A stretch of DNA of 58,898 nucleotides, taken from assembly GCA_024692235.1 (NCBI GenBank), contig JAILMW010000020.1:1-58898 (forward strand), given 5' to 3'. Below the pieces are notes generated by a model. That model was not told the origin of the DNA and made no database searches. It saw nothing but the letters and a program-made list of their open reading frames with translations. A program made the position numbers and the translations under genes. Below, piece by piece: positions 24,017-33,018 of the stretch; the stretch's first letter is position 1, and every line of letters begins with the position of its first letter. This DNA is from Saccharofermentans sp. (GTDB lineage Bacteria; Bacillota; Clostridia; Saccharofermentanales; Saccharofermentanaceae).

Positions 24017-26578
24017 TCATGAGAAGCACTTTACCGCCATCTTCAATATATTGCACGTACAGAACTGAAGCTCTCCCAGGGGAAGCGAACCGTTATCCAC
24101 GGCTTCCACTATATCCGTCACGTTCTTCTCACAGCCGGGCATCTGCCAGTCATTGCCCGCATAGATGCACATAGGGCTTGAGGAGCAGGAATATACGGGA
24201 GGCTTGACGCATCCGAAGGTAAATTCCTGCGACGTATACCAGTCTGTCATGACTACGCCTTCAAATCCGAACTCATCCCTTGCAACCGACTGTATAAGGT
24301 CGCGGTTATTTGCAGCATGGATGCCGTTTATCAGATTGTACGACGTCATTATAGAATAAGGCTGTGCTAACTTAATTGCAATACCAAAGCCCCTTAAGTA
24401 CAGGTCACGAAGCGCCTTCTCGGAGATATGGGAATTGCTGTACATCCTGTTATCTTCCTGGTTGTTGCCCGCATAGTGCTTGATCGTGGTTCCCTGTCCC
24501 GGGAAAGACTGGACACCCAATGTGTCATAAGCAGCGCACATACCGCTTATAAGAGAATCTTCCGAATAGTATTCGAAGTTTCTTCCGCACAGAGGGTTTC
24601 TGTGGATATTCATACCGGGAGCAAGCCAGAAATGAACAAAATACTTCTTCATCTCTTCTCCTACGATCTTACCTGCCTCGAAGATAAGGTCCTTATTCCA
24701 GGACTGGGCAAGAGCAGTAGCTATAGGGATAGCCGTACAGTACTGATAGTAATCTACGGCATCAGAAGGAGTATCCTCGGGGAAATCCCTGAAGCTTAAT
24801 CCGAATACTTCACCGCCCGGAAGAAGCGTACCGTCAGGCGTTGCCTTAAAGTGAGGCTGAAGTCTTAATCCCGCAGGACCGTCCGCTAATATCATCACGG
24901 GGATGCCTCTGTCCTTCTCCAAGATATCACAGGTTTCCGCAGCGGCACCGGGAACTCTCATGGAAGCTGCGCCTACAAGGCTCTCTGAGAGGAAACTCGA
25001 ATACGAACCTACACAGAGCTTTGCCATCTCCTCCACGGAAAGCTGCGCTACAAGATCTTCTACGGTATTCGCACCCGACTTAATGTCATCGAAATGCACT
25101 TTCTTCGAAGGATACTTATCCTCCAAGGAAGCGTGCGACTTAGTATATTCCGCTTCAAAAGGAGTTACGCTGCTGCTATCCAGAACGAGCTTTATAACAC
25201 TTGAAGCCTGCTGCTTATCTTCGGGATTAAAAGAAGTTACCTGCCTCTCCTTATGGGGATTTGTCATCTCTGAGAAAGGCTTATCAGGAGCAAAGAGGTT
25301 CGTTAATCTCTCTACTACGATAGTATCTTCTGCGACAACTACGGCATCAAGAGACGTATCCCTTGAATTCTTACCTACTCTTATATAGTACTCGCCCTTA
25401 TCGAGGATACGGCAAGCAGAAGAAGGCTCATAGGAAGCTACATCTCTCATGTCGAAAGTGATATCTATAACAACGCTCTTGCCGGGCTCTATAAAAGGAG
25501 TCTTCTCGTAAGCTGCAAGCTCCTGATAAGGCTTATCTGCTTTACCTACAGGAGCAGATACATATACCTGTACGACCTCCTTTCCTGCTCTCTTACCCGT
25601 ATTGGTAACTTCGACCTTCAATGTAACTTCGCTTCCCTTAAGGACCGAACTTACGGTCGTGATATCAAATGTTGTGTAGCCCAGACCGTATCCGAAAGGA
25701 TACAGGGGCTCTACGTCAAAAGTATCAAAGTATCTGTAACCGATATAGATACCTTCCTCATAGAACTCATCGTCAGTATTGCCGTTATTGGAGCTGAAGT
25801 TCTTATACCCCGGGTAATCCGAATAATCAACTGCCCACGTATCCGTAAGCCTTCCCGAAGGATCGGACTTACCTGTCAATACATCTGCTACTACATAGCC
25901 TCCGATGTTACCGAGCTGAGATATATTCACGATGGCGCTTACGCCCTCGATGGCCTTTATAGCCTTAACATCAACGATACCGCCTACGTTAAGAAGAACG
26001 ATAACGTTCTTGAAGTTAGATGCGAGTGTGCTGATGGCATCGATCTCATCCTGACGGAAGAGGTAATCGCCTTCCTTTGCCTTACGGTCTCCGCCCTCAC
26101 CGGAGTCTCTTGAGACTACATAAACGGCAGTATCAGTATCTGCTTCCTTGATATCCTCGGAAGTAATAGGAAGGATCTCGGGGATAGAGATGGGATTAGT
26201 GAACATGGTCTCGATCTCGGGTCTTCCCTGCTCTGCGGCAAGTCTCTTGATCTTAGCCATATAATCTTCCTGGTTCTTGATAAATGCTCCGTCGAAGCGG
26301 TCAAGCCAGGATGTACTCGTTACGTCAAATCCCGCTTCCTTAAGGCCGTCTTCTATATTTACTATATATCTTGAGTTAACGTCACCGGAGCCTGTACCGC
26401 CCTTGATCATATGGCGTGCTCCGTTACCGTAAAGAGCTATCTTTCCCGTACTTTCCAGAGGAAGCACTCCGTTATTCTCGAGTACTACTACGCACTCACC
26501 TGCAAAAGACCTGACCTTAGCCTGATTATCAAGTTCCATCTTGGTAACAGAGTCGTCCTTAAGCGCATGAAATTCCAT
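24017..26578 (-). CDS. Domain-permuted GH3 beta-glucosidase-type hydrolase
   Basis: 853 residues, no signal peptide, so cytoplasmic. Domain order is reversed compared with standard GH3: the alpha/beta domain comes first (AGECVVVLENNGVLPL, then GTGSGDVNSR), a fibronectin-III-like domain follows (~325-440; VTNTGKRAGKEVVQVYVSAP), and the TIM barrel is last, with the nucleophile Asp in VVMTDWY and the motifs GPAGLR, RNPLCGRNFEYYSEDS and KHYAGNNQE. The same order is known from clostridial and ruminal beta-glucosidases. It likely splits imported oligosaccharides. The start at 26578 is chosen because GGAGG lies just upstream. A terminator-like hairpin ends about 34 bases before the ATG. Confidence 0.93.
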   Translation of the reverse strand: MEFHALKDDSVTKMELDNQAKVRSFAGECVVVLENNGVLPLESTGKIALYGNGARHMIKGGTGSGDVNSRYIVNIEDGLKEAGFDVTSTSWLDRFDGAFIKNQEDYMAKIKRLAAEQGRPEIETMFTNPISIPEILPITSEDIKEADTDTAVYVVSRDSGEGGDRKAKEGDYLFRQDEIDAISTLASNFKNVIVLLNVGGIVDVKAIKAIEGVSAIVNISQLGNIGGYVVADVLTGKSDPSGRLTDTWAVDYSDYPGYKNFSSNNGNTDDEFYEEGIYIGYRYFDTFDVEPLYPFGYGLGYTTFDITTVSSVLKGSEVTLKVEVTNTGKRAGKEVVQVYVSAPVGKADKPYQELAAYEKTPFIEPGKSVVIDITFDMRDVASYEPSSACRILDKGEYYIRVGKNSRDTSLDAVVVAEDTIVVERLTNLFAPDKPFSEMTNPHKERQVTSFNPEDKQQASSVIKLVLDSSSVTPFEAEYTKSHASLEDKYPSKKVHFDDIKSGANTVEDLVAQLSVEEMAKLCVGSYSSFLSESLVGAASMRVPGAAAETCDILEKDRGIPVMILADGPAGLRLQPHFKATPDGTLLPGGEVFGLSFRDFPEDTPSDAVDYYQYCTAIPIATALAQSWNKDLIFEAGKIVGEEMKKYFVHFWLAPGMNIHRNPLCGRNFEYYSEDSLISGMCAAYDTLGVQSFPGQGTTIKHYAGNNQEDNRMYSNSHISEKALRDLYLRGFGIAIKLAQPYSIMTSYNLINGIHAANNRDLIQSVARDEFGFEGVVMTDWYTSQEFTFGCVKPPVYSCSSSPMCIYAGNDWQMPGCEKNVTDIVEAVDNGSLPLGELQFCTCNILKMAVKCFS

Positions 26579-26611
26579 ACTATATAACCTCCGGAATATA
26601 AGATCGGCAGC

Positions 26612-26642
26612 AAAAACGGCTACCATCTAAATGATAGCCGAT
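26612..26642 (-). terminator. Rho-independent terminator or leader hairpin before the GH3 gene
   Basis: Reverse strand: CGGCTATCAT, loop, ATGGTAGCCG (one G-U), then TTTTTG. It can end the transcript of the large secreted protein and its partner, but it sits about 130 bases after that stop and only 34 before the GH3 ATG, so it may act as an attenuator of GH3. Confidence 0.8.
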
Positions 26643-26773
26643 TAATCACTTTAAGTGTTGGAATTGTTTGTGAATTATTGGGGCAAAGATAACATCACCG
26701 CAAAATTCAGGACAATCAGAAACACTAAACTACGTTGTAACAACGAGAATCAATTCTTTCATTCAATGAACTT

Positions 26774-27223
26774 CTAACGAGAAAGAGGGTGAGATAAAAA
26801 AACAAGAAAGCACGCAAACAACAATATATTAAACACTAAAAAGGCCGTAAATAATTTCTGTTTCTTGTGTGAATCGCGTAAACAAAAGAAAATGACACAC
26901 CCTATGACTGTATATATGCTCACGCCTATTATCCAACAAACCATTGTCTTCTTTTGAGCAGTTAACTTCTCGCGATACCTTTCCATCCTGCCAACTGCAT
27001 CTTCATCTATTTCACGACTTACATCATCGACTGACTGTTCTTCAATAAGGCTTTCAATAACCTCATTCTGTTCATAGACAACAACCGGGTACGTGTCCTT
27101 AATTGCACTGTTATAACCATTCACCGATGAAGCACAAATAAGGATAAGAACAACAGCGGACACCACCCAGGACACAAATAGCATTATACAAGCTGAAGGT
27201 TTCTTTGTATTCATATTTCCCAT
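26774..27223 (-). CDS. Small three-segment membrane protein, partner of the large secreted protein
   Basis: 149 residues. Hydrophobic segments at about 12-34, 94-115 and 125-146 flank an acidic, probably external region (~36-90, rich in Glu, Asp and Val). The ATG at 27223 lies inside the last codons of the upstream gene; GAGGTG within that gene is its ribosome site, and the two frames overlap by 13 bases, so translation is tightly coupled. A counted line of its DNA is about 30% G+C, much below the ~47% of housekeeping genes here. Family unknown. Tight coupling to an exported multidomain protein suggests an accessory, anchor or immunity-like role (inference). Confidence 0.75.
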   Translation of the reverse strand: MGNMNTKKPSACIMLFVSWVVSAVVLILICASSVNGYNSAIKDTYPVVVYEQNEVIESLIEEQSVDDVSREIDEDAVGRMERYREKLTAQKKTMVCWIIGVSIYTVIGCVIFFCLRDSHKKQKLFTAFLVFNILLFACFLVFLSHPLSR

Positions 27224-30200
27224 TCTAACACCTCGTAAACATCCCGACAAACAACATTATTATCATTACTGGAATAACGGACAAATCCTGGTGCATCAAG
27301 TTCATCAGAAAAAGCTCTTAACCGCCAAGAACCCCACAAAAATGGTTCGAACATGTAGTTTGAGTTTACCAAGAGAGCCTCTACAGAAGTCAACCCATAA
27401 AGATAAGACGTACATTCTATAGTAACAACAGACACCCCGTCACATCCGTACACTTCATTAACATCAAAACGTTCATAAAAATAATATGCCAAGCTTGGTT
27501 GATTATTGTATTCTGTCGCGCCCCAACAAGACATAATAAAAATCTTATCCATGGTCTTGTCTTCTAATTCTCCATACAAAGTATCAATGCCAACATTTTG
27601 CCCATCCGACAATTTAATGGTGTATTGCCAATAATCATTTCCTTGGTAATAAAACAGTTGACCATGAGCAATGATATATACATCGTCAATTATATATCTT
27701 GTTCCATCGTCCCCAAATCCCATACCATTCCATTGTTCAACGAATTCAGAGACAGTACCAACTGGAATTTTCTCCGAAAGACATGCTGAGTTTTGTCGTG
27801 CACAGTACACCTCATGGAATCGTGCTTCATTGTAGAAATTCACTAAATATCGATATTCATCTTGATTGCTATAGAAAATATAGTTAATGTGAGCATTTCC
27901 TATAAATTTCATATCATCTTCTATATCACTTAGGCTGTCACCGTCCGAATCAGAATTACTGGGATCTGAAATATTATCAAAAACATAGATCAACTCACCA
28001 ATATTACCGGGTATAAAACATGAAAGTCTGGAATACTGAGTTCCATCAATAGATGAAATCATATATTCTTGTCCATTGATATCAACCATATCGGCATCGA
28101 CTCTATATATGGAATACATCATTCCCATCTCTTCGCCATCTTCAAGACCATCATCGTCAGAATGTTTTGTAGTAGGATCAGAATAATACACTTCATTATC
28201 CAACCCATACATTCCATTTACTTCAAGAATATCAGGAAGACCATCTCCATCTTCATCCGTAAAGATAGATTCACCGTTTCCTCCGTGGAAGATTATTTGT
28301 TCAACTTCAGCTGAACCCGCCATGCAAGCACCTCCACCTCTGTTGTTACAGATATTAACCAGAGTCTGATTATATGAATCACCAACGAATACTGTATAGA
28401 ATGAGTAGCTATGTTCTATCAATACGTGAACTCCTCCATAGCTCGTGCTATATGTGGAATTCTCATCCGTTAAGTATATGATTATGTTCTTATTTCCATC
28501 TTCAGGAAGATTACAGGTGAAGAAGTTGTCTTCTGCCACATCATTATATGGTGCAAGATTAGATCTTCCGGATCCCTGTTGCCCCCTTATTTTACTCTGC
28601 CAAGAAGAAGGTATTGTTCTTACATTAGAAGCATCAACAAAACGGGAATAAGAATAATCATATCCGGTCTGAGAAATGAATGATACTCTGTCTCCGGCTT
28701 CAAGTGTTCCCAAAACTGTATTGATAGTCTCTATAGCTGCCAGTCTTTCTGACATATCCATATTACTTGAAGTATCTACTGCAAAAGTAACGTTATAGTG
28801 GATCGGGTCAGAGACTAAACTGTCATCTACTGTATAAACCTGCGGAACAGCAGCTCTGAAAAGGCTAAGATCAACCAGAACATATTCGCTGAAATGCTCA
28901 AGTTCTACAGTTATCTTGTTATTGGATGAATCAAGGATCGCCTGCGTCTGCTCAACAAAGATTCCATTCTCTTCATCGTACCAGAGGATTCCGAGATCAG
29001 ATTCCGCCGTATCTCCAAGTGCAGCTTCGCTGTAATGGATAACTACCGTAGCCGTATCGAAGTCTTCTTCACATTCAAAAGACAGAGGACTTCCTATTCT
29101 TCCGGGTACATTAGTCGTACGAATATCAACATTATACATATCCCTTATCTTGAGAGATCTGTCTATGGAGTTGGCAAGGCAAATTGTCACTTCAACAGAT
29201 GATATTGCAGGATCTTCTTCGTTTGTTATCTCCTGTACCTTTGTCTGCTCTATTCTGATCGTTGCATCAGAAGGGTCTGTAGGATCTTTACCGATAGCAA
29301 TCTCATCTCCGTCCAAGATACCGTCATCATCAGAGTCGGGATTCTTAGGATCGGTTCCGTATGTATAGAATTCTTCTCCATCCTTAAGCTTGTCACCGTC
29401 GGTATCCTCAGAAAAGATATCTGTCTCAAGGCTAAGCTCGTTTGCATTACAAATGCCGTCATTATCAAGATCCTCTTCACCGTCAAGGATCCCGTTATCG
29501 TCAGTGTCCTGATTTGTAGGATCGTAACCTATCATCAACTCAAGATAGTCATCTAATCCGTCTCCGTCGGTATCTGGATCGTTAGGATTCGTTCCTATCT
29601 CATCTTCCATATAATCAGGAATATAGTCCTCGTCACTGTCCAAAGTCTCGTCTACAGGCTCTGGAGTAGGTGTAGGCTCCTCTTCCTCTACGGGAGTCGG
29701 TGTAGCCGTCTCAGTGGGTGTTGCTGTAGGAACATCTGTTGGTGTAACAGTCACGGTAGGAGTAGCAGTAGGAACTTCAGTGGGTGTTACAGTAACTGTA
29801 GGTACTGCTGTAGGCTCCACCGTTACCGTAGGTTCAGTTGTGATATCAGGAATCTCTTCAGGATCGTTTGTTATTGTAAGTATCGAACCGTTGAATGTGA
29901 ATTCATTCGCTATGACCTTACCTGCTAACGTTATCTCATTAGCATTGAATGTAACTTTACCGTTGGGAGCATATATAGTTCCGTTAAGTATTGCCTGATT
30001 ACCGTTTACTGTGATATCTCCGTTTACAGAATAAAGAGTAATATTGGAACCGTCTTCTATGGTATCGACATTTATCGTGATATTACCTTCAGAGACGATC
30101 ACCATGTCTCCTTCTATTGTCTGACCACTGATATCTGTATCCTCTTCTGAATATACGTATTCTCCTGCAAGGATATCTTCACTTAAGTCAGGAATATCAA

Positions 30201-30909
30201 CATGCAATGCGTTTTCTTCAGTACCTGTAATGACGGATGAATAACCGGAGATGTTTATCGCTCCTTCTGATCTTACTATTCCGTCTACACTTAATTCGGA
30301 TCCCTGATAGTTGAAGTTAGAACCTGAATATATATCTCCATGTATAGTTGTTCTGTATCCGCTTATCGTTATGTCGCTTCCCGCGAAGATGACACAGGAT
30401 GAAGGATCAGCTGCAACCTGTTCTTCTGCTGCTACCTCAGGTTCTACTGTTATCTCTTCCTGAACAGGTTCTTCTATTATCAGCTCAGCGTTAAGGGGAG
30501 CTACTGGTACAAATTCTGTACCGGTCATTATGAGACCGAAGTTTACAGACTCTCCGGGATTGATCGTGGCGTTATATACTTCATTTCCGATGATGAGTGT
30601 ATTGGCGGGTGTAGTCTCATCCCTGAGGTCCTGTCCGTTCCATAGATTGGTTATATTAACATCGGCTGCAAAGTCAAACTTGATCGTCCAACCCTCTACA
30701 GTTTCTTCAGAGGTATTAGTAATTACGAATTCGCCTTGAGTATTCAGGTCCCAGGATGACACCTGATCGTATGTTACTGACAACCTGTCACAGGTATAGT
30801 CACCATGGATATTGGCATCGGCTCTTAGCTCCCTCCAAGGAAGCGCCCCCGTAAAGAATAAGGCAATAAGAATGACGCTTAGTGATCTGAATAATCTTTT
30901 GACAAACAT
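27211..30909 (-). CDS. Large secreted multidomain protein (CBM2-like, beta-helix, TSP3, VWA, His/Cys domain)
   Basis: 1232 residues. Signal peptide at 1-30; CBM2-like cellulose-binding module ~33-140 (WTIKFDFAADVNITNLWNG); a bactofilin/beta-helix-like region ~165-365 with repeated short strands (ITINVDTIEDGSNITLYSVN); a Thr/Pro/Val linker ~370-430; calcium-binding thrombospondin-type-3 repeats ~435-570 (DTDGDGLDD, DSDDDGILDGDE); a VWA domain ~705-880 with MIDAS-like DTSSNM; more TSP3 repeats ~895-1010; and a C-terminal domain ~1020-1232 with IIAHGQ and IFIMSCWGA, a possible clan-CD-type His/Cys dyad. GGGGGA precedes the ATG. G+C falls from ~40% in the 5' half to ~35% at the 3' end. Probably a cell-surface or substrate-associated effector; the enzymatic role of the tail is inferred. 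Confidence 0.85.
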   Translation of the reverse strand: MFVKRLFRSLSVILIALFFTGALPWRELRADANIHGDYTCDRLSVTYDQVSSWDLNTQGEFVITNTSEETVEGWTIKFDFAADVNITNLWNGQDLRDETTPANTLIIGNEVYNATINPGESVNFGLIMTGTEFVPVAPLNAELIIEEPVQEEITVEPEVAAEEQVAADPSSCVIFAGSDITISGYRTTIHGDIYSGSNFNYQGSELSVDGIVRSEGAINISGYSSVITGTEENALHVDIPDLSEDILAGEYVYSEEDTDISGQTIEGDMVIVSEGNITINVDTIEDGSNITLYSVNGDITVNGNQAILNGTIYAPNGKVTFNANEITLAGKVIANEFTFNGSILTITNDPEEIPDITTEPTVTVEPTAVPTVTVTPTEVPTATPTVTVTPTDVPTATPTETATPTPVEEEEPTPTPEPVDETLDSDEDYIPDYMEDEIGTNPNDPDTDGDGLDDYLELMIGYDPTNQDTDDNGILDGEEDLDNDGICNANELSLETDIFSEDTDGDKLKDGEEFYTYGTDPKNPDSDDDGILDGDEIAIGKDPTDPSDATIRIEQTKVQEITNEEDPAISSVEVTICLANSIDRSLKIRDMYNVDIRTTNVPGRIGSPLSFECEEDFDTATVVIHYSEAALGDTAESDLGILWYDEENGIFVEQTQAILDSSNNKITVELEHFSEYVLVDLSLFRAAVPQVYTVDDSLVSDPIHYNVTFAVDTSSNMDMSERLAAIETINTVLGTLEAGDRVSFISQTGYDYSYSRFVDASNVRTIPSSWQSKIRGQQGSGRSNLAPYNDVAEDNFFTCNLPEDGNKNIIIYLTDENSTYSTSYGGVHVLIEHSYSFYTVFVGDSYNQTLVNICNNRGGGACMAGSAEVEQIIFHGGNGESIFTDEDGDGLPDILEVNGMYGLDNEVYYSDPTTKHSDDDGLEDGEEMGMMYSIYRVDADMVDINGQEYMISSIDGTQYSRLSCFIPGNIGELIYVFDNISDPSNSDSDGDSLSDIEDDMKFIGNAHINYIFYSNQDEYRYLVNFYNEARFHEVYCARQNSACLSEKIPVGTVSEFVEQWNGMGFGDDGTRYIIDDVYIIAHGQLFYYQGNDYWQYTIKLSDGQNVGIDTLYGELEDKTMDKIFIMSCWGATEYNNQPSLAYYFYERFDVNEVYGCDGVSVVTIECTSYLYGLTSVEALLVNSNYMFEPFLWGSWRLRAFSDELDAPGFVRYSSNDNNVVCRDVYEVLEWEI

Positions 30910-31015
30910 ATATGATCCCCCGTTACAAAATAACGAGTTAATTATGTATAGATATATGTGTATTGTCAACCGAAAATCAGCGCTTAGTTTCCATGCAATA
31001 TGGATTCAAATACGA

Positions 31016-32122
31016 TCATTCACTTACATTGATATCCAGCTTAAGGTTCAGATCGTAATCGGGATACTTCGCCTTGATCTCATCGTAGATCCTGCCATAT
31101 TCACCCTTAAGGTCATCTGCGGCAAAGTCCATTATGTAATCAAGGCTCATCCTCTTGTTCTCCTTGTCTACGAAGAAGCCATGTATCTGAAGGACATTAT
31201 CGTGGGACCTTACGATGTGGTAGACTTCCTGCCTCATCTTGTTGATCTCATCGTCGCTGGTATTATCCGCATAGATACCTACGGTAGTTATTATTACCTG
31301 ATGTTCCTCCAATACCTTGTGCTGGATCTCTCTTGTAATGGCATCGATCTTGGCTGCGGTCATGTTCTCGTCTACTTCGATATGGACCGAAGCAAGATAT
31401 CTGTCGGGACCGTAGTTATGAAGAAGAAGGTCGTATGCGCCCTTTACTCCGTCTACGGTCCTTATGGCCTTCTTGATCTCGTTAGTAAGTTCGCTGTTTA
31501 CTCTCTCTCCCAAGATCTGGCTCAGGGTTTCCCTTAACATATCGATACCGGACTTGATGATGATGACTGAGATAGCAGCACCTAAGTATGCTTCTATGCC
31601 TACTCCGGATATAAGGAATACTATAGCCGCCACAAGAGTAGATGCGGATATTATCGAATCGAAGAGTGCGTCTTTGCCTGACGCCTTAAGAGCATCCGAG
31701 TTGACCTTCTCGCCTGTCTTCTTTACATATGTTCCGAGAACGATCTTAACTACGACCGCAACTGCAACGATGATGAGCGTTACCGTCTTATATTCGGGCG
31801 TTACGGGGTTGATTATCTTCTTAACGGATTCTATAAGAGAAGTGATACCTGCATAGAGGACGATCATGGAGATGATGGCAGCACTTATATATTCGATCCT
31901 GCCGTGTCCCATGGGATGCTTCTTATCGGGCTTCTTGCCCGCAAGCTTCGTTCCTATTATGGTGATAGTCGAAGATAAGGCATCGCTTAAATTGTTAACT
32001 GCATCGAGGATGATCGCGATCGAATTGGAAAGAAGTCCGACAAATGCCTTAAATGCCGCAAGAAGGATATTGGTAACTATACCGATTATGCCTGTCTTTA
32101 CTATAGTCTTCTCTCTATCCAT
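31016..32122 (-). CDS. Cation diffusion facilitator (CDF) family transporter
   Basis: 368 residues. About six membrane segments in residues ~10-210 and a cytoplasmic C-terminal dimerisation domain (~215-300). The metal-site region DAVNNLSDALSST near residue 40 and KKHPMGHGRIEYIS near 72 are typical, as is KDALFDS in the fifth segment. Members export Zn, Mn, Fe or Co by proton antiport; the metal here cannot be assigned. The C-terminus carries ~70 extra residues beyond the core CDF domain. AGAGGTGA is the ribosome site, in an 11-base gap after the DUF6472 gene. Confidence 0.94.
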   Translation of the reverse strand: MDREKTIVKTGIIGIVTNILLAAFKAFVGLLSNSIAIILDAVNNLSDALSSTITIIGTKLAGKKPDKKHPMGHGRIEYISAAIISMIVLYAGITSLIESVKKIINPVTPEYKTVTLIIVAVAVVVKIVLGTYVKKTGEKVNSDALKASGKDALFDSIISASTLVAAIVFLISGVGIEAYLGAAISVIIIKSGIDMLRETLSQILGERVNSELTNEIKKAIRTVDGVKGAYDLLLHNYGPDRYLASVHIEVDENMTAAKIDAITREIQHKVLEEHQVIITTVGIYADNTSDDEINKMRQEVYHIVRSHDNVLQIHGFFVDKENKRMSLDYIMDFAADDLKGEYGRIYDEIKAKYPDYDLNLKLDINVSE

Positions 32123-32133
32123 ATGATCACCTC

Positions 32134-32307
32134 TTACATCTGATGTCTTACGGTCTTATATTCGTCGCCGTCCCTGAAGTAAGGACACTCCTTGAAGTTA
32201 CGGGAGTGGAGTCTTATAAGTTCGTCCTCATCCATATCGACATCGCAGACATATTCTTCCGCATATTCGTCAAAGGAATAGAACTGACATCTCTCACAAT
32301 CGCTCAT
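32134..32307 (-). CDS. DUF6472-type small cysteine protein
   Basis: 57 residues. Cysteines at positions 4, 7, 21 and 41 in the pattern DCERCQFYSFDEYAEEYVC, then LDED-like MDEDEL and ECPYFRDGDEYKTVRHQ, match the DUF6472 family common in Clostridia. Four cysteines suggest a small zinc- or Fe-S-binding fold. AGAGGCAAG lies before the ATG. It sits between the P-loop ATPase and the CDF transporter with gaps of about 12 bases, so the three are one transcript. Function unknown. Confidence 0.88.
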   Translation of the reverse strand: MSDCERCQFYSFDEYAEEYVCDVDMDEDELIRLHSRNFKECPYFRDGDEYKTVRHQM

Positions 32308-32319
32308 ATTACTTGCCTC

Positions 32320-33012
32320 TTAATAATTATAATTGATAGTCCTTCTCATGGTAATGACTTCTGGTGCGACGAGATTCTTTAACTGTTCCTCTGTCGCTAC
32401 GCCTTCCATCACGGTAGTTGCAAGAAGGGGGATACCCGTAAGTCTTGCTGCCTCCGCTACTATCTTCTCACCTTCTGCTACTTCTTCAAAGGTAGTCTCT
32501 TCAAGAAGATTGGTGTTATTTATATACCCCGAGATCTTCATGCGGGAAGCTTCCTGGAGTTCGGATGCCATCTGAGCTATGCCCTGAACATCTGAAGTAA
32601 AAGGCCTTAGAGTATTTACTACCATAAGAAGATTGCAGTCGATGCCTTCAAGTCTGGTCTTTAAAGATCCCAGGACATTGGCACCCATATCCTCGCCGCC
32701 GATATCGAACACACCCGAGTATTCGGGATCGTCGAAGATGACATACATCTCACCCGTTAAGACGGGAGCATCCACGTTGGAGTTGGCATAAGAAGGACAT
32801 ATTACCCTTATGCCGTCGTCCTCAAGTCTCTTGGCGGCATCCGCGGAGCGGTAGAAAGGATTAACGATATCAAGGTCCGCTATAAGCACCTTGCCGTCCC
32901 TCTTCTCTTCCTTTATTATCCTGGCGCAGTTAACGGATACTTCGGACTTTCCGCTTCCGTATGCACCTACTATTATATTGAGCCTCTTGTCGGTAAACAG
33001 CATTTCGCTCAT
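32320..33012 (-). CDS. P-loop ATPase of the ParA/MinD-like type
   Basis: 230 residues. Walker A GAYGSGKSEVS near residue 16 and a Walker-B-like VFDIGGEDMGA near residue 100. The N-terminal KVLIADLDIVNPFYRSADAA resembles SIMIBI-class ATPases that mature metal sites or partition proteins. The canonical deviant Walker A lysine (KGGxGK) is not present. It starts six bases after mutS2 ends and precedes DUF6472 and a cation transporter, so metal handling is conceivable but unproven. Confidence 0.82.
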   Translation of the reverse strand: MSEMLFTDKRLNIIVGAYGSGKSEVSVNCARIIKEEKRDGKVLIADLDIVNPFYRSADAAKRLEDDGIRVICPSYANSNVDAPVLTGEMYVIFDDPEYSGVFDIGGEDMGANVLGSLKTRLEGIDCNLLMVVNTLRPFTSDVQGIAQMASELQEASRMKISGYINNTNLLEETTFEEVAEGEKIVAEAARLTGIPLLATTVMEGVATEEQLKNLVAPEVITMRRTINYNY

Positions 33013-33018
33013 CTCCTT

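Noticed and set aside
29250..29640. Dockerin domain in the large secreted protein
   Set aside because: The calcium-binding repeats have thrombospondin-type-3 spacing with several successive copies, not the two 22-residue dockerin repeats.
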